Assembly: GCA_001275005.1 (NCBI GenBank)
Contig: JWZX01002866.1
Span: 1 to 19,776, forward strand
DNA length: 19,776 nt
Direction: 5' to 3'
Origin: Chrysochromulina tobinii
Taxonomy: Eukaryota; Haptophyta; Prymnesiales; Chrysochromulinaceae
How positions within the stretch are numbered: position 1 is the stretch's first letter; each line of letters starts with the position of its first letter. Under the pieces are notes generated by a model, which worked only from the letters and a program-made list of their open reading frames with translations, did no database searches and was not told the DNA's origin. Both the position numbers and the translations under genes were made by a program. This document shows, piece after piece, positions 17,001 through 19,776 of this stretch.

Positions 17001-17366
17001 TGACATTGCATCAAAGTCAAAGACCTTGAGCTCGAGGTTTGCATCCTTGACAAGTTTGCGGAAGCCGGCGAGCTTCAGGCGCGTCGCCGCCGTGATCGTT
17101 GCACACTCGGATCCAAGTTTGCAGTATTGGACGAACACAGCAACGAGCTGTTCGTATTTATCCTTCAGTGTCGCCATGACCTCTTCTGTTGGGCAGTGTG
17201 GCAAGCCGTCAAGGTTGACGGCTTTGAGCACCTCCTCCATATTGGTAGGTGGAATGTAGGTAGAAGCACTAACCGAATCGACCTCAGGTTGAGGAGGGCC
17301 TTCGTCTGCGCCATCCTTCCCCTTACCTTTGGCACCTTTGGCAGCTACGGCTGCCTTGGGAGCCAT
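8028..17366 (-). CDS. giant protein of eight tandem EF-hand-like modules (3112 aa)
   Basis: One uninterrupted frame runs from ATG at 17366-17364 to TAA at 8030-8028. The open frame extends to a TTG at 17432, but the first ATG gives a plausible Lys/Ala-rich start (MAPKAAVAAKGAKGKGKDG). After about 42 residues come eight tandem modules of 290-441 residues. A typical module has, in order: W-x-x-C-W; F-P-L-W-E-K-x-V-H-D-L-L; a helix ending I-F-x-x-Y; M-x-M-x-E-F-H-D-F-V; F-x-K-A-N-A-T-N; a charged linker; L-V-L-Y-E-F-L-N-x-L-V-R-I-A-F-W-R-A-N-P; L-P-x-C-L-x-x-M-L; G-x-W with I-T-G-D-E; and L-D-F-x-E-F-L-E-C-I-A-R-C-A. The three x-E-F elements are spaced like second halves of EF-hands with mostly decayed calcium loops. 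The last 19 residues are almost all Glu with two Tyr. There is no signal peptide or membrane segment. I do not recognise the family; a ciliary or cytoskeletal scaffold is inference. Confidence 0.9.
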   Translation of the reverse strand: MAPKAAVAAKGAKGKGKDGADEGPPQPEVDSVSASTYIPPTNMEEVLKAVNLDGLPHCPTEEVMATLKDKYEQLVAVFVQYCKLGSECATITAATRLKLAGFRKLVKDANLELKVFDFDAMSRLFAQCSPKGGGGVGGGKAIPNPETVDLGMENFLTLLVTLAFCRDNPRYVFAKESAGKKEETVPVIQCVQMIMNEFLPRMDKGTNIEFRTALKSDVEAQGVVESYSDKIKEWLEKLSEKSKATKTDMYTQFTNFLNEKGCLGTKSIEVTDAMGLQVTHKSELTILQARHAFLSTQDPKLLAVGQPVYDLPSMLEALARCGEKKYSAILQMSFASRVRAMLQNVLGQATEMEVITEAVASEANADGAADFDEKVKEAQRRNWLVCWKNMTFKDLHGFPLWETQLHDVLQASFPELQSIFLHYCGSSIAGSESIGSATRVGLMEFLTIAKDTDLCTKEFKVDEVTRHFTSANAQTAIANSGSSDRNKLKPPKTPKVEAATSRKAQKAAAVDAQLNLFEFINLLVRVAFWRANPQWGSKYNKKDLTPVPESTQILLEECILPKAKRDTSGEFKKVLASDASTQAVLGEYREKLQNWLRPILRKERTTQNPNPQMTYSLWVALMDGPDSEQKESGKKPPCPKMVGEWSVQQESQITGDERTSRKNQITFKAALSIPQCRWNFLRSQTIEQVEAGDVDADSSAVATLDFTELGECIARCAVNMYEHLMKTFLPSHDRKAMTMADATRSFLRNLLSEKTPEMCMWEATVIKADRYDWQKQTKMLPGFSPAQHKLWLKCWSQVTLIDVHHFPLWEKGVHDTLQQHFSALMRIFSHYSKGVSGVDSVADALEIELEEFHDFVKDAKLETRMINFTTMSVIFAKANATNTMEAFEQRMRERRNATVVAEQEVTADKQAVNRPISPKKGAFPDAPIPLPKEEKGKTKREGVEAKKPAKPDNRLTLSEFLGCLVRISFMRANPKHGQYDNISKLVELPSCLRKMLEEVVIPNAKQDQSSLFREELLSNAEVQAAVEEYRERLVFYYNEVNQLTALKGKTDNKLSMETWMDVCRGYLHFSKTKGSKHMEKARTTGSGKEGGGLGEGAFVGDCTVSRESDITGDERCREKFTCRLSTLEAKFAFLNSQSLEQMSAGDATEDDAMATLDFEEFLECLCRCARDKYGEIKLMSLADGVRGVFQNILGEKTDEAVIRDATYIHAERFDWKLAKPLNGQSLAAHRKWIDCWQNISIADLHYFPLWEKDVFEVMQAVFPDLTNIFAHYAKSIGGSTTAEDAVEMTMSEFKDFVKDVSLETQHLRFDVMMNMFKKANATNSNEAHFQRKAEQGTAAAKEVGAGSTSKALVVATKTKSAASQKDTEMDAELVLYEFVEVLIRISFWRANPYHGIHKLATKLIPLPDCLVQMLQEVVLPNAKRDDSAIFKEKLKNDKSMQEALDSCEASLKVWFEVHTQSMFLQGKGRKMKFDQWQELLKKGWGQMQSNNEPQPGFTPPKQVGSWQIYQDSEITGDERCRNIFKVSLSMPQAKFAFIDSQNPDQLGVGQQTADSASTTLEFDEFKECIARCALEKYAPIKQMSPAAQIINFVKNLLGTENTEECLNKATLIKAQRYQWKRYSQPLSDQTLKEHKKWLEVWQRLEISDIYYFPLWEKGVHDLLQKHFNELTLIFLAYCRSLLGSDTAEDAMEMEMSEFHDFVVECGLETKHVSFDLMTNMFIKANATNSAAVRDQHSEGRRSAETKMDHLVGKGDTLATGRTTKVVGKVKGTNDGKEAKKDAELVLYEFMNLLVRIAFQRANPTFGNFGDQKPVKHLPGCLRTMLEDEILPRARKDTSAIFREKIMSEMSVLKVLDDYRPKLDEWYKKTCADDTKQTTAMNAEVNDVSSKLQMAQWLSICADPGPHCEQDLVGTWECYRQSDVTGDPACKTKYTWRLSMAQVKMAFMDSQPSDSLGVGQSNGNDAMAVLDFDEFLECCARLGIDKYRAVKEVSPAQAVKGFIQNLLNEKTAEEVVIEATYIHVVRYDSARDTRAIKGESQKDLEKWLACWDRMTIMDVHLWPTWEKEVHDLLHPLFKELQLIFLAYTRSISEDSAEDAMEMSMDEFHDFVVDVGLETKKYKFEMMQNQFIKANATNVAQVRAQRQDDKRDPQSKMNDVPEWKKKPEKKLAGKSNGEEAKKDAELVLYEFLNMLVRIAFWRANPDFGLWKDKDNDGKMDKEEVVPVAFALSNMLNEVILPRAKRENSAAFRSKEMQDPKMIAVLDVYKPKLKEWYDKKVLDDSDQKGMAVSDKIGFQEWLRVLDRQDIVGEWEVEQMSEITGDESTKGVVRCRLSIPTCKAAFMDSQSAEQLGVAQADATSEQSVLDFDEWLECLARIANAKYQSIKQMDPAAKVKAFLQNFFGEKSEEDCMREATYIRAVRYDISDSVPLKDESPEEHAAFLSEFKRLDLQGLYGFPLWEAEVHDLLHTNFRELASIFRAYCKSVGEAASDESSKTMDIEEFHDLVVDVGLETRLQVAKGAAAATYTFEQMKEQFSRADKSGKGLAGPAANAELVLYEFLNVVTRVSFYRLNPEFGELTMEHQESLLPVPQCLEQTLRECILLKAHRDDAAEFRVKTMQMPEVVQALNEARPRLQAWYASIPLDDNQKVGMSQWIGALEKLNVIGTFTCMQGSDIVGDDRVGTEFKCRLSVPQAKAAFVNGQKEVGGGEDVSLDFEELLECIARCGVDKYRPINEITTGGKVAAMIANILGDLNEEQVIKKATYIHAERYEPQGDAAWVALWRKLNLSTLPGFPLWEKQVHAVLHDKRVALASIFRAYSASSLLGSATDMDMEEFHDFVIEANLITDKYGFDTMVGQFTKANAGSNDDVLELHEFLTMLVRISFFRANPQYGMRKGKDQKNADQFATVPLPDCLIRMLSEQVIPNARDEDYSQRFADKILTLSEVQGALSNSAEAIQEMFEMYSEGRDFLEIDQWIKALEAKLLISNVKVHGHQVRLTEPQVKAAFYASAATPSSGITPEELPALIARCGYDKYRNVAPLGAGAKVDAFMQNLLGKADEEDVIAAATGGGTMSSSQGAHESVSKRSSKEAVVVEEEEEYEEEEEYVDEEEEE
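8031..8087 (-). other. poly-Glu/Tyr C-terminal tail of the giant protein
   Basis: The last 19 residues are EEEEEYEEEEEYVDEEEEE. At DNA level this is a GAG/GAA-rich tract, read on the plus strand as repeated ctc triplets, so it is also a microsatellite-like stretch prone to length change. The tail resembles tubulin C-terminal tails only in composition. Confidence 0.8.
8166..9035 (-). repeat. giant protein module 8 (residues 2778-3067), shortest
   Basis: Begins WVALWRKLNLSTLPGFPLWE. EF-like elements are MDMEEFHDFVIEANL, LELHEFLTMLVRISFFRANP and GITPEELPALIARCG. The I-T-G-D-E block and the long charged linker are missing, so this C-terminal module is the shortest at 290 residues. It ends with the shared KYRNVAPL and F-M-Q-N-L-L-G elements before the acidic tail. 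Confidence 0.85.
9036..10046 (-). repeat. giant protein module 7 (residues 2441-2777)
   Basis: Begins FLSEFKRLDLQGLYGFPLWE, with both W positions of W-x-x-C-W changed to Phe. EF-like elements are MDIEEFHDLVVDVGLETR, LVLYEFLNVVTRVSFYRLNP and VSLDFEELLECIARCG. The I-T-G-D-E block reads DIVGDD. The module is shorter (337 residues), with a reduced linker. Confidence 0.85.
10047..11231 (-). repeat. giant protein module 6 (residues 2046-2440), with an intact EF-hand loop
   Basis: Begins WLACWDRMTIMDVHLWPTWE. EF-like elements are MSMDEFHDFVVDVGLETK, LVLYEFLNMLVRIAFWRANP and SVLDFDEWLECLARIA; EITGDE is present. This is the only module with a canonical 12-residue calcium-binding loop, DKDNDGKMDKEE, placed just after the R-A-N-P segment. 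Confidence 0.85.
10704..10739 (-). other. canonical EF-hand calcium loop in module 6
   Basis: Residues 2210-2221 read DKDNDGKMDKEE: acidic or polar ligands at 1, 3, 5 and 9, Gly at 6, a hydrophobic residue at 8 and Glu at 12, fitting the EF-hand loop consensus. The flanks (NPDFGLWK before, VVPVAFALSNML after) can form the entering and exiting helices. Equivalent positions in the other modules lack this spacing of acidic residues. Confidence 0.7.
11232..12458 (-). repeat. giant protein module 5 (residues 1637-2045)
   Basis: Begins WLEVWQRLEISDIYYFPLWE, with Val in place of Cys in W-x-x-C-W. EF-like elements are MEMSEFHDFVVECGLETK, LVLYEFMNLLVRIAFQRANP and AVLDFDEFLECCARLG. The usual I-T-G-D-E is DVTGDP. 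Confidence 0.85.
12459..13673 (-). repeat. giant protein module 4 (residues 1232-1636)
   Basis: Begins WIDCWQNISIADLHYFPLWE. EF-like elements are MTMSEFKDFVKDVSLETQ, LVLYEFVEVLIRISFWRANP and TTLEFDEFKECIARCA; EITGDE is present. The K-A-N-A-T-N motif found in modules 3-6 is conserved here. Confidence 0.85.
13674..14996 (-). repeat. giant protein module 3 (residues 791-1231), longest
   Basis: Begins WLKCWSQVTLIDVHHFPLWE. EF-like elements are IELEEFHDFVKDAKLETR, LTLSEFLGCLVRISFMRANP and ATLDFEEFLECLCRCA; DITGDE is present. At 441 residues it is the longest module because of an extended Lys/Glu/Pro linker containing KEEKGKTKREGVEAKKPAKP and a second Gly/Lys-rich insert before the I-T-G-D-E block. 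Confidence 0.85.
14997..16220 (-). repeat. giant protein module 2 (residues 383-790)
   Basis: Begins WLVCWKNMTFKDLHGFPLWE. EF-like elements are VGLMEFLTIAKDTDL, LNLFEFINLLVRVAFWRANP and ATLDFTELGECIARCA; QITGDE is present. The linker before the second element is Lys/Pro-rich (KLKPPKTPKVEAATSRKAQK). Confidence 0.85.
16221..17240 (-). repeat. giant protein module 1 (residues 43-382), divergent
   Basis: This N-terminal module keeps the order of elements but is the most decayed. The F-P-L-W-E block reads LPHCPTEEVMATL. The first EF-like element is RLKLAGFRKLVKDANL and the second is DLGMENFLTLLVTLAF, both lacking the usual Glu before Phe. A glycine-rich linker (GGGGVGGGK) is at residues 132-140. 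The I-T-G-D-E block is absent, and the third element is only LPSMLEALARCG. Confidence 0.8.
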
Positions 17367-17573
17367 GACGGACCAAACTCTCCACGAGTCCTGCTCGACA
17401 CTTTTTGGGCACGGAGAAGATTCTAGCCCCAAAAACGAAACTTTTTAATAACACACTCTGACACAAATTAATTCACAACGACGGGGGGTCCGAGTTTCTG
17501 CTCGGTGGACCTCCCAAACGGCACAGTACTGTAGGTGTGAATCCCCAGCGGGCCTACCCGGTAGGCAGGGCCG
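17367..17573. promoter_or_regulatory. compact divergent promoter with three dyads
   Basis: These 207 bp lie between the start codons of the giant gene (minus) and the secreted proline-rich gene (plus). On the minus strand, TTATTAAAAAG at 17440-17450 is TATA-like, about 75 nt before the giant gene's ATG. Dyads on the right side are a hairpin at 17483-17516 (CCGAG/CTCGG inside GGTCC/GGACC), a perfect palindrome ACAGTACTGT at 17523-17532 and a perfect inverted repeat GCCTACC-C-GGTAGGC at 17552-17566, ending 7 bp before the ATG at 17574. They may be regulator-binding sites shared by both genes. Confidence 0.45.
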
Positions 17574-18365
17574 ATGCGTTCATCGCAATGTAGGTCGCTG
17601 CTCTTGGCGCTTCATGTACATATGTGCCTCGTCACGCAGACGAACGGATTCCGCCTGCCCACGGTGGCTATGGCGCTCGAGCGCATGCACGCGGCGGGCC
17701 CAGCAGCCAGCGTCGCGTCGCCTCGCGGTGTGCGAATTCTCGTGCTCGAACCGGGAGAGCCCGGCTACAAGCGACAGCGTTTAAAGAACTTTTGGGGCAA
17801 CCTGTTTCGCAGGAAGAAGGCACAGTCACAATCGAACTCCAGCAGCGGCACAGCAGCAAAATTAGATCAGATTAAGAAGCAATTAGATCGAATGCCAACA
17901 GCAGCTCAAGTGCCTCCACTGCCGCCAGCAGCAGCGAAATACCCTTCGCCGCCAGCAGCAGCGAAGGCGCCTCCGCCACCGCCACCATCACCAGCAAAGC
18001 CACCTCCTCCGCCGTCGCCAACGCCGACAAAACTGCCTCGGCCACCACCATCGCCGTCGCCACCTGCGCCTCCGCAAGCGCCCCTGCTGCTGGAGCTCGA
18101 ATTCCGTGATAAGGACGGTGACGTGATCAAGCTGCGCCGTTGCGGTGGTTCCGTGGTGGACTACATGGTAAACGGCGAGTTGAAAATTAAAGACGCGGTG
18201 CTCGAGACTGGGCCTGGACCGGAGCCTTGGATCAAGCTGAGCGGTATCGACCGGCTCGACTGGAAGTTCAAACTGTCACGTGGCTCCTTCAAAGACATCA
18301 TCATTGATCTGACCGTTCCTTCGGACCCAACGGACGCTGCTAAGGCGCTCACCCTGCTAGACTGA
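17574..18365 (+). CDS. secreted proline-rich protein with an orphan C-terminal domain
   Basis: The product is 263 residues, ATG at 17574 to TGA at 18363-18365. Residues 1-25 look like a signal peptide (RSLLLALHVHMCLV core). The Phe soon after the likely cleavage point (NGFRLP) is also seen in bipartite plastid-targeting leaders of algae with secondary plastids, so plastid import is an alternative to secretion. Residues of about 65-83 are basic (KRQRLKNFWGNLFRRKK). Residues 114-170 are rich in Pro with Ser, Ala and Lys (runs such as PPPPPPSPAKPPPPPSPTP), resembling hydroxyproline-rich wall glycoproteins. Residues 171-263 form a compact beta-rich domain, starting LLLELEFRDKDGDVIKL, that I cannot name. 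It shares a 207-bp divergent promoter with the giant gene. Extracellular matrix or scale/cell-surface protein is the simplest reading. Confidence 0.8.
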   Translation: MRSSQCRSLLLALHVHMCLVTQTNGFRLPTVAMALERMHAAGPAASVASPRGVRILVLEPGEPGYKRQRLKNFWGNLFRRKKAQSQSNSSSGTAAKLDQIKKQLDRMPTAAQVPPLPPAAAKYPSPPAAAKAPPPPPPSPAKPPPPPSPTPTKLPRPPPSPSPPAPPQAPLLLELEFRDKDGDVIKLRRCGGSVVDYMVNGELKIKDAVLETGPGPEPWIKLSGIDRLDWKFKLSRGSFKDIIIDLTVPSDPTDAAKALTLLD

Positions 18366-18847
18366 AGGGTGGGATTATAATGAAGTGGATAACATCCGCA
18401 ACGCACTGGCACGAGGACAGATTAGGAGACATATTGAAAGCATGAGAAAACTTGTCGCGGTGACAGCCTGACAGAACGTTGTTCTCACGTTTGTAAATTA
18501 TGTAAAGAGATGCGCATAAATTCATACAGCGGAGATCTATATATATATGCGAGTGAGGGTGGGCATGTCCTGGCCCAAGTCAGTAGTCACATGATGCCCC
18601 CTTGGAAGCAACAAAACCCTTGACAAATCATCTTCGATTTTTGAGATGTTGACCCGCTTTACGTATTGCGATTACGTTTGCAAACATGACTGCAATTTTC
18701 TTTTCCAGCCCACGTTGACGCTTGCGAAGGCTCATTGTGTGAATGTCACGCGAATGCGTGTGAATGTTGCCACGTGAGCAGCCTTGGGCGCAGAAAGGTG
18801 CAGGGGCCTGTGCGATCGTGCGTCGTCGCTCGCACAAGCGCGCGCGG
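18366..18847 (+). promoter_or_regulatory. 482-bp spacer: 3' flank of proline-rich gene, upstream region of WW gene
   Basis: Both flanking genes are on the plus strand. Near 18491-18506 TGTAAA-type words occur twice, possible 3' end signals for the upstream gene. An alternating tract TATATATATAT lies at 18538-18548, about 300 bp before the next ATG, rather far for a TATA box. Closer in, GTGTGAATGT is repeated at 18737-18746 and 18758-18767, with a CACGC/GCGTG dyad at 18747-18760 and the palindrome CACGTG at 18771-18776. No gene is supportable; a 35-codon minus-strand frame at 18628-18735 is probably chance. Confidence 0.4.
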
Positions 18848-19776
18848 ATGGCGGACGTCGCGAGCCTTTTTGGCGGTGATGCGGCCGACGACACGGCGAG
18901 CCTCTTCGGTGGCGCCGCCCCAGGCTATGATCCATACGGCCAGCCCGCCGCGGCCGCGGCGCCACTAGGCTCTCCCTGGACCACTGGCTTCACTCCAGAG
19001 GGCTTTCAATACTGGTTCAACGAGAGCACTGGCGAATCGTCGTGGTACCCGCCTGCTGATATGCCACCGGATACCGTCAGCGGTGCCGCGCAGGTGCCAT
19101 CGGCCACCGATCAGTCCATCTACTCGTCAGCGCCATCAGACACATATGGGTACGGGCAGCAGGCAGGCGCAGCAGACGGCAGCGAGTTCTTCAACGCAAC
19201 TCCTGCGGCCACTGATGGCAGCGACTTCTTCAACGCACCGCCTGCGGCTACCGACGGAAGCGACTTTTTCGGTACGGCGTCTGCTCTGTCGGTGGCGAGC
19301 GACCTCTTTGGTGCGGCGCCACCAGGCGCACTGCCCGTGGCTGCCGACCTCTTCGGAGCCGCTGCTTCGCAGCCTGCGGTACCGGCCACGCTCTTCGGTG
19401 CGCCTCCCTCGGGGCCGGACGTCCTCGCCCTATACCCGGCGGCGTCCGATCTTTTTGGTGCGTCGGCGGCCGCACCTGCCGTTCCTGCGGACCTCTTCAC
19501 GGCACCTCCACCACCAGAACGCGCGCCCGCAACCGCGCCGGCGCCGGCCGCAGTGCAACAAGCTGCAGCGGCACAGCAAGCTGCGGCGGAGGCGGCAAAG
19601 GCGGAGGCGGCAAGGCTGGCAGCGGCGGAGGCGGCCAGGTTGGAGATGGAGGCTCAGATGCGGGCTGAGGAGGAGGCGTGGGCGGCGGAGGCGGCCGCGG
19701 CAGAGGCGGCCGCGGCGGAGGCGGCGGAGGCGGCCGCGACGGAGGCGGCCGCGGCGGAGGCGGCCGCGGCGGAGGC
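18848..19776 (+). CDS. WW-domain protein with repeated (D/S)LFG motifs, 3' partial
   Basis: The frame opens with ATG at 18848 and is still open at the window edge, giving 309 complete codons plus 2 nt. Residues 42-70 are a WW domain: W44, TPEGFQYW, a TGESSW turn and the closing Pro 68. WW domains bind proline-rich ligands. On both sides are short acidic-aromatic motifs, SLFGG twice near the start and then DFFNA, DFFGT and DLFGA-like units spaced about 12-20 residues between about 110 and 225. Such motifs resemble linear docking motifs of trafficking adaptors (for example AP/GGA ear or Sec16-type proteins), but this is a loose comparison. From about residue 245 the chain becomes Ala/Glu-rich (AAEAAKAEAARLAAAEAARL) and is probably a long helix or coiled coil. 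No signal peptide is present. Function is not known. Confidence 0.8.
   Translation, partial: MADVASLFGGDAADDTASLFGGAAPGYDPYGQPAAAAAPLGSPWTTGFTPEGFQYWFNESTGESSWYPPADMPPDTVSGAAQVPSATDQSIYSSAPSDTYGYGQQAGAADGSEFFNATPAATDGSDFFNAPPAATDGSDFFGTASALSVASDLFGAAPPGALPVAADLFGAAASQPAVPATLFGAPPSGPDVLALYPAASDLFGASAAAPAVPADLFTAPPPPERAPATAPAPAAVQQAAAAQQAAAEAAKAEAARLAAAEAARLEMEAQMRAEEEAWAAEAAAAEAAAAEAAEAAATEAAAAEAAAAE
19678..19776 (+). repeat. GC-rich minisatellite encoding Ala/Glu repeats
   Basis: Units close to GCGGAGGCGGCCGCG (15 nt) repeat with small changes to the end of the window, encoding (A-E-A-A-A)n. The reading frame stays open throughout. The array is cut off by the window edge, and such tracts are prone to copy-number variation and assembly collapse. 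Confidence 0.8.

Noticed and set aside
8166-17240. Tandem repetition that might suggest a polyketide/NRPS-type or multi-enzyme megasynthase
   Set aside because: The modules lack any ketosynthase, acyltransferase, carrier or condensation motifs; the conserved residues fit EF-hand-like helices.
17483-17545. tRNA-like stretch (a GGTGTGAATCC word resembling a B box, with nearby hairpin)
   Set aside because: No acceptor stem, anticodon arm or A box can be fitted around it.
18628-18735. Small basic minus-strand ORF (35 codons) upstream of the WW gene
   Set aside because: Too short to support, no homologue I recognise, and it lies in a likely promoter region.
1-19776. CRISPR array, insertion sequence or integrated virus
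   Set aside because: No regularly spaced short repeats with unique spacers, no transposase, integrase, capsid or polymerase motifs on either strand.

Overview
The window looks like nuclear DNA from a high-GC single-celled eukaryote, most plausibly an alga of the haptophyte or stramenopile type. The reasons are long, mostly intronless ORFs with GC-rich third positions, one short GC-rich GT-AG intron, eukaryote-only domain architectures (F-box, WW, long ankyrin arrays, signal peptide plus proline-rich secreted protein), spacers of about 160 to 710 bp and no bacterial operon or Shine-Dalgarno organisation. The taxon is an inference: no rRNA, organellar or diagnostic marker gene is present. I see no tRNA, rRNA, CRISPR array or transposase.

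Layout, left to right. Positions 1-382 hold no gene I can support. An uncertain plus-strand ORF lies at 383-1120. A plus-strand gene (1284-3938) encodes a secretory-signal protein made almost entirely of about 19 ankyrin repeats. It converges on a minus-strand gene (4168-5520) with a coiled coil, two to three ankyrin repeats and an unrecognised C-terminal domain. Next on the minus strand is an F-box plus SirB1/transglutaminase-like gene (5778-7316) whose 204-nt intron keeps the frame open and is easy to miss. After a 711-bp spacer comes the dominant feature, a single uninterrupted minus-strand ORF (8028-17366, 3112 residues). It consists of eight tandem modules of about 290-440 residues, each carrying three EF-hand-like half motifs, and it ends in a poly-glutamate/tyrosine tail. 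A compact 207-bp divergent promoter separates it from a plus-strand secreted proline-rich protein (17574-18365). The window ends inside a plus-strand gene (18848 onward) with an N-terminal WW domain, repeated (D/S)-L-F-G motifs and an Ala/Glu-rich helix encoded by a GC-rich minisatellite.

The genes do not form an obvious pathway. The best candidate for an undescribed system is the giant eight-module protein. Its architecture (EF-hand-like pairs with decayed loops, one intact calcium loop in module 6 only, Lys-rich N-terminus and acidic C-terminus) suggests a structural scaffold, possibly cytoskeletal or axonemal. That role is inference only.
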